DNA of 64,000 bases from Apiospora phragmitis (taxonomy: Eukaryota; Ascomycota; Sordariomycetes; Amphisphaeriales; Apiosporaceae), in NCBI GenBank assembly GCA_038363925.1, contig JAQQWL010000007.1, forward strand, positions 1,116,001-1,180,000, in the 5' to 3' direction. A program made the position numbers and the translations under genes. Under the pieces are notes generated by a model that searched no databases, had not been told where the DNA came from, and saw only the letters and a program-made list of their open reading frames with translations. The stretch's first letter is position 1; every line of letters starts with the position of its first letter. Positions 25,001 to 37,864 of this stretch are shown here, one piece after another.

Positions 25001-25436
25001 ATGTCTTGATTCGATGGAGTGTGGTATTCATTCAAACGTAACATATCTGGGGTGAGCGGGGCAATCATAGCCATCTATCTAGACCACCGCGACCAAGTAC
25101 TTATATAAGGAGACTCGAAACATGAGAGAGATATACAATCCTAAAGCCCAACCCCAACCTATAGTCCAAACCCATTCGCCCAGTAATTAATAATCGTGGC
25201 TTGAAAATCATCCATGAAAGGATTCTCGATCCGGTATATGTAAAAAGCGACTGGTAGCGCCTCGTCAAACCTACTACTCGTGGTGGTGGTAGCTGGTCCT
25301 CTGTCCAAAACCATAGGGGACTCTGACAAGCCGCTTCATAACCCCTAAACCCGCTACGCCATGCTCAAAAACGAATGTTGCCCGAGGGAAGAAATGAACA
25401 CAAAAATGCACTAAACGTATTAGACGTTAGTCAGAA
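22016..25436. other. Gene-poor 3.4 kb region
   Basis: No conserved frame, RNA gene or transposon was found on either strand. Only short open frames of ordinary random length are present. It lies between the 3' ends of the NIS1-like gene and the calpain-like gene, which converge. Confidence 0.5.
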
Positions 25437-28400
25437 TCATGACGATTCCAGTCGCTTCTGCGGTGAGCAGTCACCGCTCGCGCTATCGGGCGTTGCCAAC
25501 GGAGTGGACTCTTCGTCATCCTCCGAGTCCTCCGAGTCCGCCTCGGCCCCTTCGTCCTCGTTTCCGACCTCCGATTCAGGCTCCCCTTCCTTGTTGTCGT
25601 TGTCGGGCTGAACCTTCTTCTTAACAACAGCAGCGCCGTCGATGATCTCGACTTGGTCTTTGATGTTGTCGCCCTCCAGCTTCTTCTCGCGTACGCCAGA
25701 CGCCGCATTGATCTGGGCATTGTCGATGTCTTGCGCACCTTTCTCGCCCATGCCGTTCTCGGCAAGATCACCACCCTCGATAACCACACGTAGTTCCAAA
25801 TCCTCATCTTTCGAGTAGACACGGAACCCGACTACGCAGACAGCGTTCCATGGGTCAGGTAAGCCGGCTTCCTCGTCCGTCTCTACCGCCTTGTCCGTTG
25901 TCTGTGCTGGTGGCGGCGGCGGTGCCATACGTGGCTTCTTAGAGAAGTCATCAGAATCATAAAGATTTTCCCAACTAGAAACTGGACTATCGGATGAGTC
26001 ATTGTCGGACGAATAGGCTGGTTTGTTCTCAGGGGTAGGTGCGGGGGGCAGGGGCAGGGGCAGGAGTGGTGGCCTTGTCCTCCACTTTCTTTTCGTCAGA
26101 CTTATCTTCAGATGCCTTAGCATCTTCGGATTCTGGCTTGTTACCTTCCTTGGAAGTGTCCTTGGAGTCTGTGTTATCATCATTGGTATCGTCTGCCTTC
26201 TTGTCCTTCGACTCTGCAGCATCAGTCTGGACGCTCTTATCCTCGCTGACTTTGTCCTTCGGCTTCTCCTCTTCCTTCTTCTTACGCTCAGCCTCGGCAG
26301 CCTCTTCTTGCTTCTTGCGTTCAGCCGCTTCGGCCTCCTCCTTCTTCTTGCGCTCCTCTTCTCTGACAGCTCGGCGGCGGTTACGCTTCTCCTCATTCTT
26401 CTTCTGCTGCTTCTTGCTGATCTCGCGGTTCTTGTGCCTCTTCTCCCACATCTTGCGACGTTCAGCCTGGCGCGAATTGCTGGCCTTCTTCTGGTCGGAC
26501 TGGTGGCGCAGCTTCCGCACCTGGTCCAGGTGCGCAACGCCCTTGGCATGCGCGAGGTCATAGGCGTAGCCTACTGAGGCCAGCTTCTCGTGGTCCGAAC
26601 GCTGCTTGCATTCGCGCTTGACGACATCCTCGACAGTCGGCATGTCGGTGTCCCGCTCTCCAGCGACGCTCACGAAGACAGAGTACTTTCCGGGCTCCAT
26701 GCAGGGCAGTTCAATGGACACCGATCGGTCCATGAGGTAGTTACCGTGCGATCGCACAATGTAATCTTCCGCATCTGGCCGAGCTTGTTCGTGAATTCGG
26801 AAGTGCAGACGGAAGTTATACTGCCCATGAAGACCCTTGTAGTACCTGTTATCGAGTTGTGATAGAACAAGTACCAGAGGGGACTCTTTAGTCAGGGTGA
26901 TGTGGAACTTCTCATGGTACTGGGCTTTCCACGGGACCTCGACGCCGATCCAGCGCTGACAACAGCGCCAGTCGGGCTCCCGGAAGAGTCGTGTCCGATC
27001 AATGTGCTGAAACTTGCGAAGCATGTCCTCGTATCGGATCCAGAAGACGGAATCGTTCCCGAAGTTGTGGCCCAGCTCCTCCTTAACGTCGTTGGTCCAT
27101 TCCTTGGAACCATCGCTCCAGGCGCCGTCCCAGATGCCCTTCTTTAGTTTACCCAGGGGTTTCGAAGCTTGACTAGGCGTTCGCCGCTCTTCAGTGTCCT
27201 TGCATCCATGACAACATAGGCATGGCCCTCACGAATGCCATTTCGCTCACCATATCCACCGTCGAGAAGACCCGTGGAGCAGCCGAATAGGAATTCCTCG
27301 TTGACACGGCTTAAATCATCTTCCCAGAACCCGTCGAAGTCTAGAATGTCACTCGCCAGAAGCTCGGTCGTAACGCCGCCACTGAGGTCCTCGACGCCTT
27401 CGCCAATCCAGCCACCAATGAGTGACGAGAAATCACCGTGGATCTTGGCAAATGCCTTCTCCATGAGAGGAATCCAAGTCTCATTTTGGTCTTTGTTACC
27501 ACCAAAGAAGAGGGCCTTGGAGCCGGTCTGGTACGTCTTACGGTACCAAGATTCGGCATCCTCGTGATCCCGGTCGATCTGGTTAAGCAGATCCCGCTGC
27601 AGACTGGGCTGTTGGTAGTGTATTAGTAACAGCTATCATGGCATAATCGGTTCATTTCGGACTCACCGAGTCCCAATTGGGAGATGTCATGTATAGCTTA
27701 TCATCAACGATGGAATAAACCCACTCGCCATCGCGAAAGAAGACAAAGCCATAGATGCCAATGCCTGCATTTGAAAATCAGCAACTGAACCACGTAATGA
27801 CATTGACAAGGTAATACTCACGAGTGTCATACTCGACACAAATCCTCTGAATGCCATTTTCCACATTGGCTAGCGCACTGAAGCTCGCAATGAGCCAACA
27901 GTTGCCCAAGAAGCCTTGCTTCACATCACTTCCATTGATCTCCTTCATAAACGTAGGTTTCTCGTAGATCTCGTGGACGCGCTTCACAGCCTTCGGAACA
28001 GAAGTGCTGGAACTAAGACGAGGGCCTGCGACGTCAAACTTGTTCGATCCGAGGTAATTGAGAGTGTCTCCCTTGGTCATTTTCAAGTCCCAATCCTATT
28101 AGCGCGCAGAGCGTCATTAGCCTCAATTGCGCTATACGATCAACCCCAATTTGCGTATAAGTGGACTTACAATGTCCCAGCCTTGGTCTCGGTATCTGGT
28201 GTTGACTCTTCTGCATTCTTGTATGATCTTCTTCACCTTCCGGCGACATTCTTCAACAGCGCGTTCGTAACCGGCACTGAGCAATTCGTTCGGTCGCTCG
28301 GGCTCAGCAGGCAGTGGCACTGGGTCGAATGGCAAGATTGCCAGCGCGCGGCTGAACTTCTTGGCAGAGAAGTGCCTCCATATCTTGTTGATGCTCTGTT

Positions 28401-28548
28401 GGGGCGGCAACTTGCGCTTTTTCTTCTTTTTCTGGTTTTGGCTATTGCTGTTCGAGTTGGTGGACTTGCGAGGCAGCTCGGACGAGGAAGAGGAAGAGGA
28501 ACTGTAGCCAAAGGCTTCCAGATCCCTACGAGCTGTCGTCAAGGTCAT
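25437..28548 (-). CDS. Calpain-family cysteine protease with charged coiled-coil tail (two frame breaks)
   Basis: Exons on the minus strand: 28548-28171, 28095-27822, 27764-27667, 27608-25437. Catalytic Cys is about residue 192 in QGFLGNCWLIASFSALA, His in EGHAYVVMDAR and Asn in KLRNPW, the full calpain triad. A C2-like region follows (ITLTKESPLVLVLSQLD), then a long lysine/glutamate coiled coil (KKKEEAEAAERKKQEEA type), a PAPAPAP linker and an acidic tail with a conserved-looking DPWNAVCVVGFRVYS. The N-terminus has eight serines. The frame breaks at plus-strand CCC 27152-27154 (one base short, just after NPW) and at a six-base G-run 26043-26048 (one base extra). Coding character resumes at once in the new frame each time. 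Calpains cleave proteins in the cytosol; this is not the PalB pH-signalling type as far as I can see. Confidence 0.82.
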
Positions 28549-31504
28549 TGTGTGCGTAGACTTCGATTAAAATGGGTATGTCACTAGTATATATCTATGG
28601 CGCTGTCAGTACACCGTCGTTTGTGGATTCTACAGTACACAGCAGCCGGAGAAGCTGAACATATCAGTGGCTTGAAGCTGAAGGCTTGTATCTTACCAAT
28701 GATATTCGACCAAAGGCCACGAGAAGGATGCTACACAACGCAGCGTAGCTTCGTATTCAAGTCAAGGGCAGGCACACTTAAAAGCAATCTACTGGGGAGG
28801 AGGCAACCACTCGATGGTGATAAAGAACGAACAGCCTCAACGTGGAGGTAAAAGAAAGAATGTGTAAGGGAGGAAAACATAAATGGAAAAACCAGGGATC
28901 TCACCGACTCGAAGGGTAAGATATACGAGTCGCTGGACTTAAGAACCCATGTAGGTAGTTGTTGTTGGGGGGCCAGCGACACACCATGTCGTCCGAAGGA
29001 GAGGCGGCATGGCGGATCTCTGTCGGCTTTCTGGGGCTCATTGGCGCTTCCTGGCGAAGCGTGGGGAACGAGGCAACGATCCAAGACAACGATCTTCATT
29101 CGGCCAGTCGGAGTCTAGACCTGCATATCAAGCGCCATTGACTGGGGGCTTAAGGTGCGCGTCTTAGGATGTTGCACCATTGATAGTCCATGATAGCAGT
29201 CTTCTAGACCGGCCAGAAGACAGGCGGTGGCCCGGGTGGGGTTCCAAGGGCTCCTCAAATGGCGAAGACATGGACCCTGATTTTGGTCAGATCCGTATCA
29301 GGAATCTAGGCCTGCAAATCAGCCCGGCTCCAGTCCCCCAGCCAGACCAGGCATTCCGTCTACTCGTAGGTTACGCGGTTTCAATGCCGAGAACCCTCAG
29401 GTTGGGGCATGATAAGGTTCCATTGGTTTCGGTCTCAGAGTCTGAGCCGTTTGCATTGCAAGTAGTCGAATGCGCAAACAGCAAGCGACAACAGGGGCTT
29501 CTTGTTGTTTGGCACAGGCATTCTCTGGATGGCGCGGAAGATGCAAGTCAGCCTTGCTGACTAGAGAGTAGATAGACCCTAGTAAAGTAGGTAGGTAGGG
29601 GGTGGTATTCAGCTCGAGTCGGGTGGGGCTGATTGGATGGTGGCAGCTCTCAAGCCCGACAGACACAGACGGTTACCTGACTCCGCACGCCACCATCTTC
29701 AGAAGTCATGTAGGATCAACCGCGATTCAGGCCAGGGTTTCTAGCAAATATCCAATCGCGAAGTGCACATCAATCTCCAGTTGCCAATTGATCGGATGGT
29801 GCTGCCTGGTCAAGGGATGACAGATAGGAAAGGTGTAGGTATATTGATCTGATGCGACGTGCGAGAGTCATCACGGGATATCATGCATCTCTTCATGCGT
29901 CTGACCAAAGACGGATGTCTTTCTTCCTGGAGTGCAATGGTAGTGGTCGAGGAAATAGAGTAACGGGGCGGACACCTCCCGGCATGAGACTTAGGGTCTT
30001 TTGCGGGCCAATGTTTTGAATGGGAAGCCAGCCCACTGATTTCCAACGCAGCACCAGGAAACGTGGAGCGATAAGAGAAGCCGCATAGAGAGTTAGCAGC
30101 CTTCTGAATGGAACTGATCTGTCCCAAAATAAAACATTGTTTCTTGGAGGAGGGTTGCAGAATGCTCTGGCGATTTTGTTGAAGAGGATGCAGTGAACTT
30201 TGTCGTGATGGACATGCACGACTCGAGTTTACACCCCCAACTGTCGACCGCCTCGTCAGGGTCAGACATGTTGTTGCATTAGCGCATCTGATTATCACTC
30301 CTTGAAAGCTACACATGCTCCGAAGTCGCTGGTGAATGGTTCGCGCAACCGCTCTCTCTCTGCAATTGGATCGTATATCTGCAGCGATTAGGAAACCCGT
30401 TATACTGTATACGGATTACCGATGTCGTGTTACCGCTTCCGGGGTCTTGTTTGGGGTTGCCAAGTGGCTACGCATACATGCATGTATCTAACCTTACTGA
30501 TGACTGGTGTCCCGTGTTCGAGTATCTCTGGTTCGTGTATTGCCCAAACGCCAAAGATAAATACCGTTAGGAGCAGGCTGCGTATGGCACACCCTTCCCC
30601 CTTTTTGTGTCAACCGCCCTTCCTTCATGCCGTTGGAAAGACCAGTTCATTTGATGAGGCTGCATGGTACCAGCAGTACACTATCAGCTTGCTGCTTCTG
30701 GGCCATGTATCAACAATCGGTGTGGATGGACCCTTGGCCGATCGTCCTGGCACTATCTTCTCCACCTAAAGAGCGAACTACTGCACCCTGGCAGAGTCGG
30801 GGAACAAGGCTCGGGCTGTTCGCTGCTGTTCGTGTTTCGCTGGCTAAGGTTAGGTTGTAGTCTCGCCCTCTTTTTCTTTCTCTGTGATTTGATGATTCGG
30901 AAATCGCATGACCATTCCATGTCCCCTATTGCGAACCACAGAATATCAACAATTTCCGACTCTGCCATGTGTGACCCGGACACTCGCCGACGAACAGTGG
31001 GGCATTTCTCCTGACAGCCTCATGTGCTTCCAAACCAAAACAACAGCAGCATATGCAGCAAGCAGGGAGCAAGACCCAAGGGAAGAGATGCATGATCTTC
31101 GGTGATAAGTTCGAATCTTATCAGGGCTAGTGGTCTATCTTTTTGATTCTTTTCTGGCCCAGCAATTCAGTCTTTTCGGCTCGAAGCCGAGAAGCTATGT
31201 ACATATTTGCTAAAAGCAATTATAGGTAAGCAAGTCAATCAAAGAATCGCAAAAGGCCGAGGATCCGACACTTTTTATTGGCTCAGAAGGTGGTCAATTA
31301 TTCGGCCGCAATTCTTAAAACTATCACGTCGGCAAAGATCGTCAGCATCAATTCGTCTGTTTCTGATAAGCACCGTATCCCCGACATGCATAGAATGAAA
31401 CTCCGCGTTTATACATGAATGCCCGTAAACCCCACATCTGGTCACTTGCATGTTCGGGTAATACCCCCATCCCCTTTTGACCATAGATCCCCATCCCGCG
31501 TCGC
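28549..31504. other. Gene-poor 3 kb region
   Basis: Upstream of the calpain gene and downstream of the tyrosinase gene. No convincing gene was seen on either strand. A short hairpin near 31106-31124 resembles a tRNA T-arm but lacks the rest of a tRNA. Confidence 0.5.
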
Positions 31505-33268
31505 TCAAGCGTAGTAGTAACAGAACGGCCCGTCCACGATGCTGACTAGATCGCTGATCTGGTACACTTTGTCTGCAAGGACGTCCAAGTCCACGGGGTC
31601 CTCTAGTTTCTGGAGCGGACTTCCCCATCCCATCATCGAAGTTCCTCCCTGCGAATTCTGTCAGTCCCGTATGTCATAGTGAATGCTATTCAGCGGGCTT
31701 CTTTTCTAAGTACGTACCGCGATAACCTGCATTCGATTAGGCAAGTCCTGCATCTGCCAGATGGCCCAAGTCTGTCGATCATAGCGTGGTGTAGATAACT
31801 GTATCCAACATTTGAAGATTAGCGAAAATTGATGGGATAAAGAAAGCAAGAAAAAGCACTTACAACGCCGGGTCGCCAGGCGAAGTATAGAAGTCGCCCG
31901 CAGGATCACCCGCGATGGTGAAGTGGCCCGAGGTGTGCACGTTGTTGAGAGCCTGCATGGTGTTCTGAAACAGGGCCACGCCGGGGCTCTGCGTGACGAG
32001 GTTGACGATACTCTGCGCCGTCAGGTACTTCGAGCTCAGCTGGTTGCTGATGTCGCGGCGCAGGCAGCGCGGGTTTTGGCCGAAGCCGTCGCGGCGTGGG
32101 TTGGCTTTCGGGGCTGGGCTAATAGCCGGGCTCATGGGGCTGTGGTCCGGGGAGGGTCTTGGTGTTAGTCATCTTGGTGCTTTCACTACACATTTAATGT
32201 TTTAAAGGGGCACGACACATACCCAAGGTTTACAGTCATGCTAGTAGAGATTAGAATATGGTTAGGTGTGTCCTTCAAGGAGGCATGGTCTAATGAGTTG
32301 GCGAGTTACTTACTTCTTGAACGGCCCCGTTTGCACGCAGCCACCTCCATTGCCCGTCGGCACCCCGAGGCCTTGGTGGGCTATCTTCTCGCCGTTGCCA
32401 CTCATGCTGAGGTCGCTACCGTCGAACAGCGGGGATGTCTCGATATCAGTAGTCCAGCGAGCCCAGTTCCAGTACTATTTCGTAAAACTGATTGGTACGT
32501 AATAATATGCATAAAGGTTGGGTGTTTAGGGGGGTGGAAGGGGTCTCATACCGGCTGGGTTCCGTTGTAGCCACATTCGGTGCGAAGGGCTTGCTCGTAT
32601 GCCCAAGTAAAGTACCGGTGCCACGACAGGAAGTTGCCCTTTGTAGGAAGTCAGTCAGTGAGTCTTCCCGGTACCGTCTTTGATGATGTTTGCATGTAGA
32701 CTGACGGTGCCATGGATGCTCAACGTCTGGTTGATATGGACAGCCACAAAGTCATCGAATCGAGTTTTTGCGCCGGGGTACTTAGTCGGATTCAACTTAG
32801 ACGGCGCCGACATGAGACACTGCACGGCAGTGATGTAGGCCTTCTTCTCCCCATCAGTGAGGTCGCCCCTTGTCAGGTATTATGTTAGTCTTCTCACAGG
32901 CCTAGCTTTCCCTCGGTCTTTCACGGTTATACATACCAGTCTTTTCGGATTCGCAGGTTGGCTCTCGTACAAGTCGGTGACTTGTCTAGCTGTGCGTCCA
33001 GAGCAGACAGACCCTTGGCCCATAGGTCATCCACGGCATCGCCAGCACCCAAGCTAATCAAGAGCATAATCTGCACTGAGATCAGTGCCAAATCATGAGA
33101 CGTTCCATCGAGATAGTTCGATTTTTCTTTCTTGAAGCGAATGTCTTGACTCTGTCGTGGTTTGCGCAAGTCTTGTTTGCTCACTGATATGTGAAGGATT
33201 AGGCCATGCCTAGCCCCCCTGATATAGCAGAACCTTGTGATGTTGATCACCGTAGCAAAATGCTTCAT
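31505..33268 (-). CDS. Short secreted tyrosinase (one-base frame break)
   Basis: Exons on the minus strand: possibly 33268-33251, then 33070-32937, 32868-32706, 32638-32552, 32474-32314, an 18-base exon 32240-32223, 32157-31864, 31798-31718, 31648-31505, about 366 residues. The type-3 copper sites are clear: for CuA, VHINQTLSIHG and FLSWHRYFTWAYEQAL; for CuB, NVHTSGHF and FYLHHAMIDR; YWNWARW lies between. It ends VDGPFCYYYA. Tyrosinases oxidise phenols to quinones in melanin and related chemistry. One base is missing at about 31771 (between IDR and TWAIWQMQD), shifting the frame. The first exon is uncertain: MKHFAT joined to IMLLISLGAGDA would give a signal peptide but uses a weak donor (GTGATC). 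Confidence 0.83.
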
Positions 33269-35685
33269 TCATCATATAGGGACACTAATTCGTATTTTGC
33301 CCGGCTGCATGTCGACATGTCGAGAAAGCTTGGCGTGCATCTACGGTTGCACCACTGTCCTAATATACAAAGTCTTGGCTTAATATACCCCTTCGCAAAC
33401 GACTGGATGCACGTTGCCCCGTCGAATGGGACTATGGATCTCGATATCAACATATGGGGTAGAGCTTGGGTTCCAGGACTCCGGAGTCAGCTGCAGCGGC
33501 ATGAAAAACCCGCATTGCGTGCAAGACTCTAGTATTTATCCGAACCCTGCCCCCGCTCCTCCCTCGTCTCCCCGCATGCTGTGAGATGCGAAGGTGCACA
33601 GCACTGGCACCATGATTGGCAGAACAATACCAGCTCTATACTATGCAAGACGACGCTAGCCTTACTGTGTTTGTTCGGGTTCTGCGGCAATTCGGATCGT
33701 CGAGTCAGCTGCCCGAACAGGAAACTGGCGGTCGCCTTCCACGTATGATGACTACATGTCGTGCCGAGTCTCTCTGGCTAGACTGGGTTTCGGAGGGAAC
33801 GTGCGAGATATTCTGGCGGCCCTCTCAAAGGCACACACACCGTGTCTGGTAAGTTACGTAAGACTCCAGCTGCTGATTCGGTGAAGTGGAGTGCACACGA
33901 GGTATCAGTCAATATCGATCTGGCCAAAGAATCAAGTTTAGTTCCTCGGCTTACCGTTTTTGACTTGCCAAGCTCTACGTTGTAAAGAAATGGCAAAAGC
34001 GTATCATGATATTGAGTATGCTAGTTGTTCGACTGAGGAGCCAAGCCCTTCATATCCGGCACTTACGCCTGATACCCCCATGGTTCACGGGATTGTTGGC
34101 TTTGTGAGTCTTGCTTCCATCTGATGGGCTGGGCTGGCATGATTCAGGAAAAGACAAACAACGTATCTGGTCGCCAATTTTTCATATAGAGGGTGTATTG
34201 GTGAGAGTTAGAATATACAGCCAACATGCCCTAGTATATCGGACATGATGGCGTTATCTTCCCTACGGACAATATTACAGACAGGGCCAAGGTATTCGAA
34301 GTAGCATATGAAAGAAGTGAAGTTCATGTGAAGCTAGGTAATCTCTATTATAAACATGAAGCTATACTCCTTAATTTAAAGAGAATATTACTAGATAAAT
34401 TCCCTGTAACAGTCAAACTTCTTCACAGGTGTATATGTCTTAAGTAGGAGGTATAATGAACTCATAGACAGATTCTCGAGGTCGCTACTAATGGCTGGGG
34501 CTACGTCAAAAAGAAGCATAAGGTTGTAGTACCCAACATCACGGAGTTGACTTTCGCCTCCCCGGGATGTTCAGGGGTAAATAGGAGAACCGCACTTACA
34601 TATTAGGTGCCTTCTCACCAGAAGGTTGGTTTTATCTGAGGTGGCTACAATATATCAAGAAGAACAACTATCTATAACCATTGTCAAGAAGGACTTCTCT
34701 AAATCCCTTTACGTGTCACCAAAGTTTTTGTTCTCGGTCCTACTCCCACTGCTCCGAGAAGTTGGGAATTAACAGCGTAGCTGCAAGGACAGTCGAAGTT
34801 TTCTGTAGTAGTACCAGTATACCAGACTTATAGGCCCTTGATCCCATACCGTTCGCGCGATAAGCATGCAGGCATAAGATGGTGGCCGACGATCTTTGAG
34901 CACATCTTGCCCGGGCAATGCTTACCATCCCAATCATATTGTATACCCAGGCTATTACCTTTGCGGATCATTATCAAGCTCGAATTGTTGGTAAATACAA
35001 GAACATTATGTGCATAATAATATTGAGGCGATATTACCCAGCTGATGCATATGAAATCAAGTAGCTGCGGTGTTGGGGCAATGACCGGTGACCAGCGGCG
35101 AACAGTGGGGTCTGTGGCTGAAGAGCTGGGGAAGAAGCGCTGAGAGACAAGCTCTCTATCAATTGCTAGGTTTGGTGTTAACAGATCATATCTCATAAGT
35201 CTACTCCTCCAGCGCAATACGACATTATTATTGGTCATGATTTCATGTGGATTTCATGTGATAGCTTAGGTACTTCTCCGTATGGTGATTCGTTTTAAGC
35301 TTATCGCTCTTTTTCGTGGTGGGGTTCCTCAAGGTGGTTTAGTTCACTGTTCATGACGTGGGGTAGTTTAGATGTTAGATAGCATCAAGGAGGGGTATAT
35401 GGACGGATGAGCTGGGTGCATGCTCGGATATTCTTAGGGAGAAAGAGAAGAGGGGTAGAGTAGCCCTGTAGATCAAGCTTATCACCGGGATAGTTCTTAA
35501 GATTCTAATACATTCCGGTGTGTGGTCACTGAGGTGTAAGAAGCTTGTTGATACCGGCATTGAATCTCGATACCTACCTTGGCATCTCCTTCCGTCTCGC
35601 CAGTCGGGTATCGCAAACTTCCCGCAGAAGAAGCCTGTCCCACTTCTTGAGCAGCAAGCAGCGGCGACCTCTAATACCAGTAACT
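33269..35685. other. Gene-free region with an AT-rich section
   Basis: From about 34140 to 35500 the sequence is visibly richer in A and T than its surroundings and full of stops. Fragments such as a 34-codon open stretch near 34500 resemble nothing I recognise. It may be an old mutated repeat or simply intergenic. The first 870 bases are the upstream region of the tyrosinase gene. Confidence 0.4.
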
Positions 35686-37049
35686 ATGTCGTGCTGGCGA
35701 CTGCTGCCGCGGAGGATAGATGGCCTCAAGGGCCTCCCACCGCCCGTCACGCGGGTCATCTCGCTGCTGGCGGCCGCCAACGTGCTCGTCTGGATCGGCG
35801 TGGCCGTGGTCCTGAAGTTCCACCCGGCCATGATCTCGCCGGCGGTGCTGTCTTACACGCTGGGCCTGCGGCACGCCCTCGACGCCGACCACATCTCGGC
35901 CATCGACCTGATGACGCGGCGGCTGATCGCCGCCGGCCAGCGGCCCGTCACCGTCGGCACCTTCTTCAGCCTCGGCCACTCGACCATCGTGATCATCACG
36001 TGCATCGTCGTGGCCGCGACGTCGGGCGCGCTGCGCGACCGGTTCGACAATTTCCAGTACGTCGGCGGCATCGTCGGCACCTCCGTCAGCGCCGCCTTCC
36101 TCCTCCTGCTGTGCGTTGGCAACGGCTGGGTGCTGCACCGCCTCGTGACGCGGCTGCGCCAGGTGCTCCGCGAGCCCGACCCGCACCACCCGGAGGAGGG
36201 CGACGAAGACGAGGACCATGCGGCGATGAATCTGCAGCTCGAGGGCGCCGGGTTCATGGCGAATGTGTTTCGGAAGCTCTTCCGGATCGTGGACCGCCCG
36301 TGGAAGATGTACCCGCTGGGTGTCCTGTTTGGCCTCGGTTTCGACACGAGCTCGGAGATTGCCATTTTGGGAATCGCGAGCATTCAAGGGGCGCAGGGGA
36401 CCAGTCTCTGGGTCATTCTGATCTTCCCCCTCTTATTCACCGGTAAGTTTTCCCTCGAGCTTTACGCGGAAGATGGGGCCCTCCTCCTAACAAGACTATA
36501 GCGGGCATGTGTCTCCTCGACACCACCGACGGCGCCCTGATGATGGCGCTATACAGCTCCAAGGCGTTCGCCCGAGACACGGTAGCGATCCTCTACTACT
36601 CCATCGTCCTGACGGGCATCACCGTCGCCGTGTCAGCCTTCATCGGCGTCGTGCAGGTGCTGTCGCTGGTCCAGAACGTGGCGGAGCCCGAGGGCTCCTT
36701 CTGGGATGGGTTGAGTGTTATCAGCGACAACTTCGAGATTATCGGCGGCAGCATCTGCGCCCTGTTCCTCGTCGTGGGCCTGGGGTCCGTGGCGCTGTAC
36801 AAGCCTTGGCGGCGGAGGATGGACCTCCGCCGCGGCGCGCGTGTGGTGTCAGACCCTGAGGATGACGGTGGTGGTGGGTTTAGGGACAATGTCAACGATG
36901 GGGAGGCGGATGTGATTACTTCCGAGTTGCTGGAGCCGCTTGACTCGCCATCGGCTGAGGCTCCGCCCCCTGCAGGGGACTCGAAGATGAAGAAGGGCGC
37001 GGCTGCCACAGTCTCCGAAAGGCCAGGTAGTCCGAGCTTGACGCACTGA
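35686..37049 (+). CDS. High-affinity nickel/cobalt transporter (NiCoT family)
   Basis: Two exons (35686-36442, 36502-37049) give 434 residues in frame. All four NiCoT signature motifs are present: RHALDADHISAID in the second membrane segment, FFSLGHSTIVI, LGFDTSSEIAIL, and GMCLLDTTDGALM, which starts exactly at the splice junction. The histidines and aspartates of the first motif bind the metal in characterised members. A charged histidine/acid-rich loop (EPDPHHPEEGDEDEDH) sits between membrane segments. Fungal members import nickel for urease. The ATG at 35686 is the first in frame; the open frame upstream of it has no ATG. GC content is high and no damage is seen. Confidence 0.92.
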
Positions 37050-37864
37050 GGAGGGTACAGTCAGTGGTGGGGCGGCGCTCCTGACCTTCGAACATGTATG
37101 CACTCAGGGGAGAGTCACAGGGAGAAGAGGGCCAAGCCTCAGCAGAGTAACGTCGGACACCGGTGCATCGTGGACTCTTAAGAGATCATAATGACTGACT
37201 TCGAGAGATAAACCTCATTACATCTACAGCAGCCCGTGCCAGCGATGCCCACATTCCATAACGCGTGACATGACCAATCTCCTTGACGCACCATTTTGCA
37301 TCGCGCCTCTTTCTCGTGAAATGATCAAACTTTAGGACACTCAAAGCTCGATCGGCGTGCCGGTATTTGGCGGAGCCTCCTCGGGAATGGATACGCGAGG
37401 GCGAACACGATTCTCATGGTCGTGCGGAAATGGCGAGCCTGGGTTCGAACTTGGGGCACTCATCTTTCGGCTCAATCGCGCTTGTCATTCGGATACCAAT
37501 TAATACCAGTGTGCTTCAAAGTATGGATTAATAGAGGTCAGGTAATAACTTGGTTGAGGGAACAACATGCAGAGATGGCCTCCCCTGTGGAAAGACTTGG
37601 TGAACTTATACACGAACACTGGAGGGAGGTGAATCATACTGAGTTAGGTCTATGCAAGAACGCAGCGACTGTCGGTAATATCCATGCGATATAGCCCGAA
37701 ATGACCACAGCAAAAGGAATGCATCGATACAATCTTGTCATGATGTTACTTAAGGACACCAGTTCTGTTAGCTTACGAACACATACTTTTTATAAGTCGT
37801 TCTGTTACATCCGCCGTGTTCATCTATAGTGTAGTATAACATGAATTACTTTCATTAAGCAAAG
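37050..37864. other. Intergenic before tRNA-Cys
   Basis: No gene seen. A GGGTTCGAA stretch near 37441 recalls a tRNA B-box but no tRNA folds around it. Confidence 0.45.

Noticed and set aside
31106..31124. T-arm-like hairpin (GATAAG-TTCGAAT-CTTATC) suggesting a tRNA
   Set aside because: No matching acceptor stem, D-arm or anticodon arm is found in the 70 bases upstream.
35671..36387. Long open frame antisense to the nickel transporter
   Set aside because: It mirrors the GC-rich codon bias of the transporter on the other strand and its composition (Arg/His/Asp-rich) is typical of a shadow frame.
37436..37456. GGGTTCGAA B-box-like sequence before the tRNA-Cys
   Set aside because: The flanks do not fold into a cloverleaf.
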